Shown one piece after another: positions 24,030 through 33,068 of a stretch of 64,000 nt of DNA. The stretch is taken from assembly GCF_003946545.1 (NCBI RefSeq), contig NZ_RHOA01000011.1, forward strand, positions 1 through 64,000. Reading direction: 5' to 3'. The DNA comes from Levilactobacillus tangyuanensis. GTDB lineage: Bacteria; Bacillota; Bacilli; Lactobacillales; Lactobacillaceae. A program made the translations under genes and the position numbers. Position 1 is the first letter of the stretch; every line of letters begins with the position of its first letter. The notes under the pieces were generated by a model. The model saw only the letters and a list, made by a program, of their open reading frames with translations. It searched no databases and had not been told where the DNA came from.

Positions 24030-26375
24030 ATGGCACAAAGTGAATCTAGTCAGCCCGACTTAACAGTTGGGCTCTCGGCGGCAGAGGTCGCCACGCGTGA
24101 GGCGGCGGGACAGAAGAACGATCCGTTGCCGCCACTAACTCGGAGCGTCAAACAAATCTTCCGTGATAATATCGTGACCCTATTTAACCTGATTAACTTG
24201 GTTCTGGCTGGCCTGGTCTTCTTCACGGGTAGCTATAAAAATATGTTGTTCCTGGGTGTTGTGGTCATCAATACAGGGATTGGGATTTTTCAGGAAATTC
24301 GTTCTAAACGGCAGGTCGACAAGCTGGCGTTGCTCTCGGAGAGTCAGATTAAGATCTTACGAGAGGGTGAGGTCGTTGCCCGCCATCAGGATGCGATTGT
24401 TCAAGACGATCTCCTGATGCTGGGTCGTGGCGACCAGTTGCCAGTGGATGGCCGAATTCGGCAAACGACGGGCCTGGAAGTTGATGAATCACAGATTACC
24501 GGTGAGGCCACCCCGATTGTGAAAAGCACCGGGGATGAATTGGTTTCTGGTAGCGTTATCCTAGGTGGTAAGGCTGTGGTTCAAGCCATGACGGTGGGCG
24601 ATGACAGTTACGTGAAGCAATTGGCCCACTCGGCGAAGCAGGAACATCGGACGCCCAGCGTACTATTGACGATTATTAATCGAATTATTAAGGTTCTGAC
24701 GTTTACCATTGTTCCTTTGGGGGCGGCCCTCTTTATTTCCTCACTCATGCGGGGCCAGGATCAACACCGGGCCATTTTAGGTACCGTCGCCGCCATGGTG
24801 GGGATGATCCCCGAAGGCCTGGTCTTACTGACCTCGGTTGCCCTGGCGGTTGGGGCCTATAACCTGGGGCGGCGCAAGGTGCTGGTCCGGGAATTGCCGG
24901 CGATTGAGGCCCTGGCGCGGGTCGACGTGCTTTGTTTGGATAAGACCGGGACCATCACCAACGGCCATTTAAAAGTTGATCGGATTGACCCACTGGCCGA
25001 AGTACCGGTGGCGGATCTCGAACGGGACCTCGCCCAGTTAGTAGCTGCGACGGGCGATGACAACGAGACGGCGACGGCGGTGCAGTCTGCCTTGGGCTCG
25101 CCACAAGTTACTGCGACCGAGATCCAACCGTTCTCCTCTGATCGTAAATGGAGTGGTGCGACCATCGCCGGGGAATCATTCGTGTTGGGTGCACCAGAAT
25201 TTATCTTTGACCATGTGCCTGACGACGTGCAGCAACGGATTCAGACCTGGGCCCAGCAGGGCTATCGGGTCCTGTTGTTAGCCAAGGTAGCCGCCATGAC
25301 GGCGCCCCGGCCAACTAATCCCGAAGCCCTAGGGCTACTGTTGATCACGGATGAATTACGGCCACGGGCCAAGTCCACGTTTAGTTTCTTTGCCAAACAG
25401 GACGTGGCGCTCAAGGTTATCTCAGGCGATAATCCCGTGACGGTGGCTAGTATCGCCGAACGGGCAGAGATTGCCGGCGCCAAGCAGTTGGTTGACATGA
25501 GTCAGGTGGGAACAGAACCGGATTACGATCGGTTAGTCCAAGACTATAACGTTTTTGGACGGGTAACCCCACAGCAAAAGGAGAGTCTAATCAAGGCCTA
25601 TCAAGCGGCCGGCCACACGGTGGCGATGACGGGTGATGGGGTCAACGACCTGTTGGCTCTACGCCAGTCCGACTGCAGTATCGCAATGGCTTCCGGCAGT
25701 GAGGCGACTAAGAGTCTGGCGGACTTTGTCCTGATTGAATCCAACTTTGATGCAATGGTCCACGTCTTAAATGAAGGTCGGCGGGTCATTAATAACATCG
25801 AGCGAGTGGCCTCCCTGTATTTGATTAAGACCATGTACTCGGTAGTGTTGACCCTGATCTTTATCTTCATGAGTCGGAGTTATCCATTTGAACCGATTCA
25901 ACTCACGCCAATTTCCTCACTGATGGTGGGGATTCCAACTTTCTTCTTGGCGCTGCAACCGAACCACGACCGGATTGCCGGGCGCTTCATGCAACAGGTC
26001 ATGGAGATTGCGGCGCCGGCCGCGGTCTGTGTGGTTGGGTACATTCTCGTGATTCTAGGTATCGGGACCCAATTCCACTTGAGCTTTGCCACGACCTCCA
26101 CGCTGAGTGTGTTAATGACAGGACTCGTGGGACTGAATGCTCTGGTTCTAGTGGCACGGCCCATGAACCGCTTCAAGGTGACCTTAATTATCTTGATGGC
26201 GGCCCTATTCGCCGGGGTTTTCCTGTTCGCGGGGCCGATATTCTCGCTAGTTAGTCTAATTAACTGGCGATTGGCCTTGCTCTACCTGCCCCTCATGGTC
26301 AGTGTCTTTCCAGTGTTTATGCTGGTTCAGGACGGGTTGGGCAAGCGAATCTTAAGCAAGATTAGATGGCGCTAG
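24030..26375 (+). CDS. Cation-transporting P-type ATPase, CtpE-like
   Basis: 781 residues. Actuator domain with the TGEA variant (DESQITGEATP) of the TGES motif, membrane motif MIPEGLVLLTSVAL, phosphorylation site LDKTGTITNG, and hinge MTGDGVNDLLALRQSD; about 10 membrane helices. The PEGL motif is that of P2-type and CtpE-like pumps and lacks the Cys/His ligands of heavy-metal pumps; CtpE members have been linked to Ca2+. An AAAGGAGG ribosome site precedes ATG. The C-terminal membrane block lacks the DUF4131-like extension of eukaryotic pumps. Monocistronic or followed by the DUF1836 gene, which has its own promoter. Confidence 0.88.
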   Translation: MAQSESSQPDLTVGLSAAEVATREAAGQKNDPLPPLTRSVKQIFRDNIVTLFNLINLVLAGLVFFTGSYKNMLFLGVVVINTGIGIFQEIRSKRQVDKLALLSESQIKILREGEVVARHQDAIVQDDLLMLGRGDQLPVDGRIRQTTGLEVDESQITGEATPIVKSTGDELVSGSVILGGKAVVQAMTVGDDSYVKQLAHSAKQEHRTPSVLLTIINRIIKVLTFTIVPLGAALFISSLMRGQDQHRAILGTVAAMVGMIPEGLVLLTSVALAVGAYNLGRRKVLVRELPAIEALARVDVLCLDKTGTITNGHLKVDRIDPLAEVPVADLERDLAQLVAATGDDNETATAVQSALGSPQVTATEIQPFSSDRKWSGATIAGESFVLGAPEFIFDHVPDDVQQRIQTWAQQGYRVLLLAKVAAMTAPRPTNPEALGLLLITDELRPRAKSTFSFFAKQDVALKVISGDNPVTVASIAERAEIAGAKQLVDMSQVGTEPDYDRLVQDYNVFGRVTPQQKESLIKAYQAAGHTVAMTGDGVNDLLALRQSDCSIAMASGSEATKSLADFVLIESNFDAMVHVLNEGRRVINNIERVASLYLIKTMYSVVLTLIFIFMSRSYPFEPIQLTPISSLMVGIPTFFLALQPNHDRIAGRFMQQVMEIAAPAAVCVVGYILVILGIGTQFHLSFATTSTLSVLMTGLVGLNALVLVARPMNRFKVTLIILMAALFAGVFLFAGPIFSLVSLINWRLALLYLPLMVSVFPVFMLVQDGLGKRILSKIRWR

Positions 26376-26398
26376 TTAAAAAATGATTTGGTTTCGCT

Positions 26399-26433
26399 TA
26401 TCTAGTCATCATGACTAGATAGTATGATATAAT
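26399..26433 (+). promoter_or_regulatory. 23-bp perfect palindrome overlapping an extended -10 promoter
   Basis: An 11-1-11 inverted repeat (26399-26421; core CTAGTCAT-C-ATGACTAG) ends 6 bases before TG-A-TATAAT (26425-26433). It covers the -35 region of the DUF1836 gene promoter, the layout of a repressor operator. It has no T tract, so it is not a terminator. Confidence 0.7.
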
Positions 26434-26463
26434 GAGTCTACTAACGGAAGGGTAGGGATAGAC

Positions 26464-26988
26464 ATGGCAGACTTTAATCAATACACCCGGTGGGAACACC
26501 AGATGCATGGGGTACGGTTACCCCGGTGGGATGATCTTCCAAAATTTGATTTATATATGGACCAGGTCACCGCACTGATTAACGATATTCTGGGGCCACT
26601 GGGCATTGATACCGTGACGCCGGCAATGATTAACAATTACGTGAAACACAATATTATCATGGCGCCCGTCAAGAAGAAGTATCAGACCATGCAGCTCACG
26701 GATATCTTGATGATTAGTCTGTTGAAACCAATGTTCCAGACCGATACCGTCCGTTCTGGCATTGACCAGATTACGGCCGGCGACTATCCTAAGCAAGCCT
26801 ACGATAACTTCATTGGCCAACTGGAAGACCGTCTTCACCACCTTGGTGAAGACCACGTCCAACCGGCAGCCCAGAATCTAAATGAAAAGTTGGTGCAGGT
26901 TGCTATCGATGCCGTCGTCTCTCGACTTCAATCCGAAAAATTACTGCGGCTGATCAAACGGCCATTGCGGAAGGTTACCAAAAAGTAA
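26464..26988 (+). CDS. DUF1836 protein, putative MerR-like DNA-binding regulator
   Basis: 174 residues of the DUF1836 family, whose core resembles a MerR-like winged helix. Seen: the helix-turn-helix-like region TVTPAMINNYVKHNIIMAPVKKKYQ (about 50-75) followed by a helical C-terminal half. The family is widespread in Firmicutes with little experimental work. A GGAAGGGTAGGG ribosome region precedes ATG 26464. The large palindrome over its promoter suggests autoregulation. Confidence 0.8.
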   Translation: MADFNQYTRWEHQMHGVRLPRWDDLPKFDLYMDQVTALINDILGPLGIDTVTPAMINNYVKHNIIMAPVKKKYQTMQLTDILMISLLKPMFQTDTVRSGIDQITAGDYPKQAYDNFIGQLEDRLHHLGEDHVQPAAQNLNEKLVQVAIDAVVSRLQSEKLLRLIKRPLRKVTKK

Positions 26989-27390
26989 TTGTTGGCCGTC
27001 CTCCGACCGCCAGTGACGACGCCCGCTGTAGACTGGCAGAAAACGCCAGTCAACACCATCGACACAGCAAACATCGTCTCTGCCGGCCTCCCGACTACAC
27101 AGTCGTTACCAATTACCGCCTTACCGTTCGCCAAACTTGGACCGGAACGCGGCGGGAAGGACGGGACAAGCCAAAAGGCGGTCTTGCCCCTCGCTTGAAG
27201 CCGTAAGTACTGTGATTCAGGTATTTAAGCTAGATTAGTTTTCAAGAACCTGTGTAACCGGAGGCGGTCAGAGGTGGAATCTCTGACTGCCGCAGGTGGC
27301 TGGGTGAGACTGATTTTCAGTCTATAACGGCTTACTATTCTTGGCTTGATAACGTTTTTTGAACTTTCAACGTTTAACTAAATGAACTAA
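26989..27390 (+). other. Structured intergenic region, possible small RNA or long 3' UTR
   Basis: No convincing gene. Contains hairpins: GACTGGC/GCCAGTC (27031-27051), an 11-bp GGCGGTCAGAG/CTCTGACTGCC stem (27263-27291) and AGACTGA/TCAGTCT (27307-27323), and a T6 tract (27355-27360), all before the terminator at 27391. The sequence TGTAACCGGAGG here (27252-27263) recurs at 44740-44751 in front of another hairpin. Confidence 0.4.
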
Positions 27391-27434
27391 AGAGAGCTCA
27401 ACCTAGTATTTTGCTAGGCTGAGCTCTTTTTTAT
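27391..27434. terminator. Terminator
   Basis: A 13-bp stem with one mismatch (GAGCTCAACCTAG with CTAGGCTGAGCTC). The T6 tract is on the plus strand, so it mainly ends rightward transcription from the DUF1836 side; on the minus strand the T tract is weak. Confidence 0.75.
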
Positions 27435-29224
27435 TGGGTTTGAGTTTCTAAGGACAGGTCATTCATGAACGTTAAGAGTAGGTTAGCGTAACTTGGATGA
27501 TCCGTATTGTCCTTGATTTCTTGTTGAATGGTGCCGAGGTTATTGGTGATGACGCCGTTAACCCCCATGAACATCATTTGGTCGAGGCTGGTAATGTCGT
27601 CGATGTCCCAAGCGTAGACGCGCTTGTGTTCACGGCCGGCCTGGTCGATGAAATTATCGTTTAAAGTCGTCGACTCCATGGTGTAGGCGTTGGCCTTGGT
27701 TCGAGGGAAGGTTAGGTTGTATGGCATGATATAGCTCACAAATAGTTGGGGATACTTGGTCTTTAAGGTATTCATAATCCCGTAGCTCAGCGTGTGAATC
27801 TGTTCGTGATGCGTCAAGATTCGTTGGCCAAATTGCCGGTAGAACCGTTCTGGTAAGTCCTTCGTATCGCCCGAACTCGTCTTGATTTCGATGAGCAATT
27901 TTTGGTGATGGCGAATGGCCGTGTTGAGGTAGTCATTAAAACTAGGAATCTTTGCCTGGTAGCCATTTTCCGTGAGCGTGACCCTGGTGAGCTGTTTCAA
28001 GGTCATCTTGGATACTGTCCGGTTTAGTCCAGCCAAATTCTTGAGATTGGCATCGTGCATGACCACGAATTGGTGGTCCTTGGTTTCCCGGATATCCATT
28101 TCAACGTAATCGGGCTTCTCCTTGCTGGTCTTGACCATCGCGGGGATGGTATTCTGCACGCCGTTGCCGTTATCCACGCCGCGATGGGCAATGGTGAGGG
28201 GGGTCGACATGGCGAGACCGTTCAGATAGATCAGGTTAAACCCAACCAATGAGGCACTGATGATTGCCAGCCCAGTGATAACGAGCAGTCGGGTCCGTAA
28301 CTTGGTCCGGGCGGGTTCATGGAAGCTTAGGAGCATGGTGGGGGTTGGTTGATTGGCCGAGTGACTGCTGAGAATAACCATCATGAACAGAATGGTGGCG
28401 TAACAGATGATGAACTCGGTAATGACCTCCATTAGGAAGAGATTGACCGTGGCCCCGGCCAGACCAAAGGGGGTCTTGTCAAAGCCAAGCTGGCCAACAT
28501 ACAGGATGGCATAGATCACGGCCACGGCAATGCTGACCATGATAAAGGTGATGACTAATTTAGAAAAATAGGCCCAGAACCGGCCCCGGGTCCGTTGCCA
28601 GCCGATGCGAATGGCGTCATGGCTGTGGTAGTGGTCAATAATCATAAGGGGCAGAACACCAATTAGCCGGGTGCCCACATAGGCGGCCACAAGATAGAAC
28701 AACCCAAGACAGACGGCCCAGATGGGGTTGGCCATGAGGTAACTGGTAATGAAGGCCGGAATCTTAGCCTTGTTGAGGAGTGGCGTGGTAAAGAGTTCAC
28801 TCCCGAAAGGAATAATCACAATGAAGTAACCAATAAAGAAGAGAAACGTGCTGGGTGAGGCGCCCGCAATACTGCGGAAGGTATCGTATAGGACGCCACG
28901 GGTCGACTGCGGCCGGCCCCGCCGGATATTGGTGACGCCTAGGAGCAGGTACGCAAATTGCCAATAGATCAGGGTGATAATGGCCAACAAGATGAGGAGG
29001 AGACCAATAATCGCCAGGGGATGATGGATGGCCATCGATCCCAGGTTGGTATAGGACACATAGGGAATGTCTTGCCAACGCATCAGTTGGGCAACCAGCC
29101 AGGTGAAAACGGGAACCGCGATATAACTAATGAGTAGGTTGGTGAGAAAGACCAGGGTGACGTAGCTACCCCAGTGTTGGAAAAAGTGCCGGTTGGCATC
29201 TTTCCAGAAGGTCCACGCTTGCAT
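27431..29224 (-). CDS. Membrane-anchored glycerophosphodiester phosphodiesterase
   Basis: 597 residues. The N-terminal half (about 1-330) has some eight membrane helices and matches the glycerophosphoryl diester phosphodiesterase membrane domain. The C-terminal GDPD TIM barrel (about 345-590) has the catalytic HRG...NT motif, the EMD pair in YVEMDIRETKD and VMHD. It hydrolyses glycerophosphodiesters, perhaps lipid head groups or lipoteichoic acid turnover products at the membrane surface. ATG 29224 is used because AAAGGAG lies 9 bases upstream. Confidence 0.9.
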   Translation of the reverse strand: MQAWTFWKDANRHFFQHWGSYVTLVFLTNLLISYIAVPVFTWLVAQLMRWQDIPYVSYTNLGSMAIHHPLAIIGLLLILLAIITLIYWQFAYLLLGVTNIRRGRPQSTRGVLYDTFRSIAGASPSTFLFFIGYFIVIIPFGSELFTTPLLNKAKIPAFITSYLMANPIWAVCLGLFYLVAAYVGTRLIGVLPLMIIDHYHSHDAIRIGWQRTRGRFWAYFSKLVITFIMVSIAVAVIYAILYVGQLGFDKTPFGLAGATVNLFLMEVITEFIICYATILFMMVILSSHSANQPTPTMLLSFHEPARTKLRTRLLVITGLAIISASLVGFNLIYLNGLAMSTPLTIAHRGVDNGNGVQNTIPAMVKTSKEKPDYVEMDIRETKDHQFVVMHDANLKNLAGLNRTVSKMTLKQLTRVTLTENGYQAKIPSFNDYLNTAIRHHQKLLIEIKTSSGDTKDLPERFYRQFGQRILTHHEQIHTLSYGIMNTLKTKYPQLFVSYIMPYNLTFPRTKANAYTMESTTLNDNFIDQAGREHKRVYAWDIDDITSLDQMMFMGVNGVITNNLGTIQQEIKDNTDHPSYANLLLTFMNDLSLETQTQ

Positions 29225-29365
29225 ACGACTCAACTCCTTTCGATATAACTAGTTAACCTAACTTTAGCATAAAAATGGGCAGATGCTGGGAGAAATCGTT
29301 TGGTTACCGTCATTCAATGGGAGAAGGCGACTTAGATCAGATTTGCTGAAAACAGTTTAGTCTGT

Positions 29366-29383
29366 TAGTGAAACTATTCACAC
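29366..29383 (+). promoter_or_regulatory. Rex-like box 1 upstream of adhE
   Basis: GTGAA-ACTA-TTCAC core, matching the Rex consensus TTGTGAA-N4-TTCACAA except at the outer edges. About 200 bases before the adhE start. Confidence 0.5.
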
Positions 29384-29481
29384 AAAATTTAAGCGATAAA
29401 TTTATTATCGTTAATGTATGCGCTTACATTCAAGCTGGTAAAAGAACGCGGCGCATAGGCGTTTTGTCGGGAATTAACTAT

Positions 29482-29499
29482 TTGTGATCTTTTTAACAT
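29482..29499 (+). promoter_or_regulatory. Rex-like box 2 upstream of adhE
   Basis: TTGTGAT-CTTT-TTAACAT, two mismatches from the mixed Rex consensus TTGTGAA-N4-TTAACAA; just upstream of the predicted -35. Confidence 0.4.
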
Positions 29500-29506
29500 A
29501 AAGTAC

Positions 29507-29534
29507 TTGCGCCATGAAAAATCTGTGATATGAT
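29507..29534 (+). promoter_or_regulatory. adhE promoter
   Basis: TTGCGC (29507-29512) and TATGAT (29529-29534) with 16 bases between, flanked on both sides by Rex-like boxes. Confidence 0.45.
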
Positions 29535-29539
29535 AATAT

Positions 29540-29557
29540 TCGTGAAGAAGTTAACAA
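29540..29557 (+). promoter_or_regulatory. Rex-like box 3 upstream of adhE
   Basis: TCGTGAA-GAAG-TTAACAA covers the predicted transcription start, where a bound repressor would block initiation. Confidence 0.45.
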
Positions 29558-29586
29558 GGATTTTTTAAATAAATGGAGGCATAACC

Positions 29587-32205
29587 ATGTTGAAAAATGT
29601 GAAAGAGACCACTCCTACCACAGATAATAAAAATGATGAAACCGTTGCGGAAATGATGAACCGTTTAACGAGCAAGGCCCACGATGCTTTATGTGCCATG
29701 GATGACTTTACCCAAGAACAAGTTGACCATATTGTTCACCAGATGGCTATCGCCGGCTTAGACCACCACATGGAATTAGCCAAGGCGGCCTTTGAAGAAA
29801 CTGGCCGTGGCGTTATGGAAGACAAGGCCGTCAAGAACATGTTTGCGACCGAAGAAATCTGGCACTCAATCAAGAATAACAAGACCGTTGGGATCATCAA
29901 GGATGACCACGAACGGCAGTTGATTACCGTTGCCGAACCACTCGGGATCTTGGCTGGGGTTACCCCAGTAACGAACCCAACGTCAACGACGCTCTTCAAG
30001 TCCCTGATCGCCGTTAAGACGCGGAACCCAATCATCTTTGCCTTTCACCCACAGGCGCAGAAGTCTTCCGTCATGGCCGCTAAGGTTGTCCGGGATGCTG
30101 CGATTGCTGCCGGTGCTCCTGAAGGGGTTATCCAGTGGATCGACAAGCCTAGCCTTGAAGCCACGACAGCCTTGATGAATGACCCAATGATTGCCAGTGT
30201 CCTGGCAACCGGTGGTCCTGGCATGGTCAAGGCCGCTTACTCAACCGGGAAGCCCGCCCTAGGGGTTGGTCCTGGTAACGGGCCAGCCTACATTGAAAAG
30301 TCGGCCAACATCAAGCGCGCCGTCTACGACATCGTCTTATCCAAAACCTTTGATAACGGGATGGTCTGTGCTTCCGAAAACAGTGCCGTTATCGATGCCG
30401 CCATTTACGATGACGTTAAGCAAGAAATGCAAGACCGTGGTGTTTTCTTCATTAAAAAGAGTGACCACAAGGCCTTGGCCGATGCCATGTTCCGGCCAGA
30501 GGGTGGCGTTAAGGGCCCAATCGCTGGGATGGCCGCAACGAAGATCGCTGATTTAGCTGGGATCAAGGTTCCTGCTAACACCAAGGTCTTGGCTGCCGAA
30601 ATCTCCGGTGTTGGACCAGATGCACCGTTGTCACAAGAAAAGTTGTCTCCAGTCATTTCCGTCTTCAAGGCGAAGAGCAAGGACGATGCCTTCAAGTTAT
30701 GTGACGAATTGCTCCACTTCGGTGGGCTGGGTCACACGGCCGGCATCCACACCATGAACGATGACTTGGCAACCGAATTTGGGATTAAGATGAAGGCTAG
30801 CCGGGTCTTGGTTAACACGCCTTCCGCCATCGGTGGGATTGGGAACCTTTACAACGAAATGGTGCCATCATTGACCTTAGGTACTGGTTCATGGGGTAAG
30901 AACTCCGTGTCTCACAACGTTTCTGCCTTTGACCTCTTGAACATCAAAACTATTGCAAAGCGGCGAAATAACATGCAGTGGATTAAGCTTCCTCGAGTTT
31001 ACTTTGAAAAGACTTCCGTGCGTTACCTGAACGATATGCCTGGCGTTAAGCGGGTCTTCTTGGTGACCGACCCAGCCATGGTTGAATTGGGTTATATCGA
31101 CACGGTCTTGAATGAATTGAAGCGTCAACCAAACGGGATCGAATACTCCTTATTCAGTGACGTTGAACCAGATCCAACCACGGACACCGTTAACCGTGGG
31201 GTGACGCAAATGCGGATGTTCAAGCCCGACACCATCGTTGCCTTAGGTGGGGGTTCAGCGATGGATGCCGCTAAGAACATGTGGCTCTTCTATGAAGACC
31301 CAGATGCTAGCTTCTTCGGTGCTAAGCAAAAGTTCTTGGACATTCGGAAGCGGACCTACAAGTTTAACAAGCCGCACAAGGCCCAATTCGTGGCTATTCC
31401 AACGACTTCCGGGACTGGTTCCGAAGTCACACCGTTTGCCGTTATTACGGACTCCAAGACTCACGTGAAGTACCCATTAGCCGACTATGCTCTGACGCCT
31501 GACGTTGCAATTGTGGATTCACAATTCATCGAAACGGTGCCTAAGAAGACGGTCGCTTACTCTGGGCTAGACGTCTTAACTCACGCCATCGAATCCTACG
31601 TTTCCAACATGGCGTCCGATTACACGCGTCCATGGTCTCTGCAAGCCATCAAGTTGGTTATGGATAACCTGACCGCCTCATACAATGGGGATATCACGGC
31701 CCGTGAAGAAATGCATAACGCCTCAACCTTAGCCGGGATGGCCTTTGCCAATGCCTTCCTAGGGGTTGACCACTCGATTGCCCACAAACTGGGTGGCGAG
31801 TTTGGCTTACCTCATGGTTTAGCCATTGCCATCACGTTGCCACATGTTATCCGCTACAACTTCAAAGAACCAACGAAGCTGTCCATGTGGCCTAAGTACG
31901 ACTACTTCAGAGCCGACGAAGACTACGCTCAAATCGCCCGCTTCTTGGGTCTTGAAGGTAGCACGAAGGAAGAACTGAAGGAAGCCTTGGTCCACAAGGT
32001 GATTGACTTGGCTCATTCTGTTGGCGTCACGTTAAGCCTGAAGGCTAACGGTGTCGACAAGGCCCACTTCGACCGGACAGTTGACGACTTAGCCGAATTG
32101 GCCTTCCAAGACCAATGTACGACTGCCAACCCTAAGGAACCTTTGGTTGCTGAATTGAAGCAAATTATGTTAGATGAATACGATGGCAAAAACGTTGAAA
32201 AATAA
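29587..32205 (+). CDS. adhE: Bifunctional acetaldehyde-CoA/alcohol dehydrogenase
   Basis: 872 residues. The N-terminal CoA-acylating aldehyde dehydrogenase (about 1-450) has its catalytic Cys in DNGMVCASENSAV. The C-terminal iron-dependent alcohol dehydrogenase (about 460-865) has GGGSAMDAAK and the metal-binding His motifs DHSIAHKLGGEFGLPHG. It reduces acetyl-CoA to ethanol and regenerates two NAD+, the ethanol branch of heterofermentation fed by phosphoketolase. A TGGAGG ribosome site precedes ATG. Three Rex-like boxes upstream suggest NADH-responsive repression. AAG/GGT-type codon bias indicates strong expression. Confidence 0.97.
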   Translation: MLKNVKETTPTTDNKNDETVAEMMNRLTSKAHDALCAMDDFTQEQVDHIVHQMAIAGLDHHMELAKAAFEETGRGVMEDKAVKNMFATEEIWHSIKNNKTVGIIKDDHERQLITVAEPLGILAGVTPVTNPTSTTLFKSLIAVKTRNPIIFAFHPQAQKSSVMAAKVVRDAAIAAGAPEGVIQWIDKPSLEATTALMNDPMIASVLATGGPGMVKAAYSTGKPALGVGPGNGPAYIEKSANIKRAVYDIVLSKTFDNGMVCASENSAVIDAAIYDDVKQEMQDRGVFFIKKSDHKALADAMFRPEGGVKGPIAGMAATKIADLAGIKVPANTKVLAAEISGVGPDAPLSQEKLSPVISVFKAKSKDDAFKLCDELLHFGGLGHTAGIHTMNDDLATEFGIKMKASRVLVNTPSAIGGIGNLYNEMVPSLTLGTGSWGKNSVSHNVSAFDLLNIKTIAKRRNNMQWIKLPRVYFEKTSVRYLNDMPGVKRVFLVTDPAMVELGYIDTVLNELKRQPNGIEYSLFSDVEPDPTTDTVNRGVTQMRMFKPDTIVALGGGSAMDAAKNMWLFYEDPDASFFGAKQKFLDIRKRTYKFNKPHKAQFVAIPTTSGTGSEVTPFAVITDSKTHVKYPLADYALTPDVAIVDSQFIETVPKKTVAYSGLDVLTHAIESYVSNMASDYTRPWSLQAIKLVMDNLTASYNGDITAREEMHNASTLAGMAFANAFLGVDHSIAHKLGGEFGLPHGLAIAITLPHVIRYNFKEPTKLSMWPKYDYFRADEDYAQIARFLGLEGSTKEELKEALVHKVIDLAHSVGVTLSLKANGVDKAHFDRTVDDLAELAFQDQCTTANPKEPLVAELKQIMLDEYDGKNVEK

Positions 32206-32218
32206 GGTTTAGCCTGAA

Positions 32219-32248
32219 AAGCCGGTCCGTTGTGACCGACTTTTTTTG
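32219..32248 (+). terminator. adhE terminator
   Basis: CGGTC pairs with GACCG and is followed by seven T. Confidence 0.75.
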
Positions 32249-32431
32249 TGGTGTTTCTACTATATTATTAATAGAGGGTTATCCATCATGGGATGAATGG
32301 ATTACCGGCAGGTTAAATTTGCGGATAAGTGGCCCGTTTTTCCGTGAGATATGCTAAAATTGGTTTTGTGATGGCCGGTGATGCGGTTACATTGCTGGCT
32401 GGTAGTCTTGTGTCGTTAGGGAGGAATTAGC

Positions 32432-32662
32432 TTGCTGCAATCGGAGATTGAAAAGCTACATCCGGACTGGCACGTGATCTTCTACGGAGAAAACGTGGAC
32501 GAAGTTATCAACTGTGCTAGCTGCGGGAAAGAAGTGAAGTATGGGGAAACCTATACGTCACTGGAACAATTCATTGATGACGGTAGTTTTGGACTATCCG
32601 TCTGTGCGGATTGCTATGCTAAGGAATACGCGCGGATGAAAGCCAAAGAAGCCAAAGAATAA
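32432..32662 (+). CDS. Small zinc-ribbon-like protein (76 aa)
   Basis: Two CxxC knuckles, CASC (about 28-31) and CADC (about 57-60), suggest a single structural zinc site; the C-terminus is a charged Lys/Glu/Ala helix. The start is TTG 32432, with GGGAGG 7 bases upstream. Partner unknown; it stands alone between adhE and the Apf cluster. Confidence 0.75.
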   Translation: MLQSEIEKLHPDWHVIFYGENVDEVINCASCGKEVKYGETYTSLEQFIDDGSFGLSVCADCYAKEYARMKAKEAKE

Positions 32663-32675
32663 CGTTAAACTTTTA

Positions 32676-32708
32676 CGGCAGGAGCGTAGGCTCCTGCCGG
32701 TTTTTTTG
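32676..32708 (+). terminator. Terminator
   Basis: Perfect 10-bp stem CGGCAGGAGC/GCTCCTGCCG with a GTAG loop and seven T. Confidence 0.9.
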
Positions 32709-33068
32709 GTTCTAACCCGTAGGCTGAGTCGATTTTTCTTAAAATCACCTCGGCTTGTGGGGCAAAAATCCTTGAGTTTTCAATCATTTTCGCAAATTCT
32801 TCGATTTATCATCAAATTTTCATCAAACACGAGAAATTTTTCAAGATATTCGGTGCAAAAATCACCGGAATTTCAGCGCCATTTTCGCTAAAAAGGGTAA
32901 AAACGGGCTAATTAAAGCGTTTTATGTTACGGGAACGTAACGATTATTACGGATTGTCATACAGTAATATTTTTCTTAACACTGGCGTAACCTTACCCCA
33001 ATCTGATTGACACACCCATCAGTTATTCTAATAGCCGTTAAGCAAACAAAGGAGGACATTCATTTCTT
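32709..33068. other. AT-rich upstream region of the first Apf gene
   Basis: 360 bases with no gene. It contains a WalR-like site (32925-32941) and the segment TTTTTCTTAAC...GGCGTAACC, which recurs in similar form upstream of the second Apf gene (34485-34512), implying duplicated promoter sequence. Confidence 0.5.
32925..32941 (+). promoter_or_regulatory. WalR-like box upstream of first Apf gene
   Basis: TGTTAC-GGGAA-CGTAAC matches the WalR (YycF) consensus TGTWAH-N5-TGTWAH with one mismatch; it is also a perfect inverted repeat GTTACG-GGAA-CGTAAC. Confidence 0.45.

Noticed and set aside
26989-27198. 69-codon frame beginning at a TTG right after the DUF1836 stop
   Set aside because: No ribosome site; sequence is hairpin-rich and looks non-coding.
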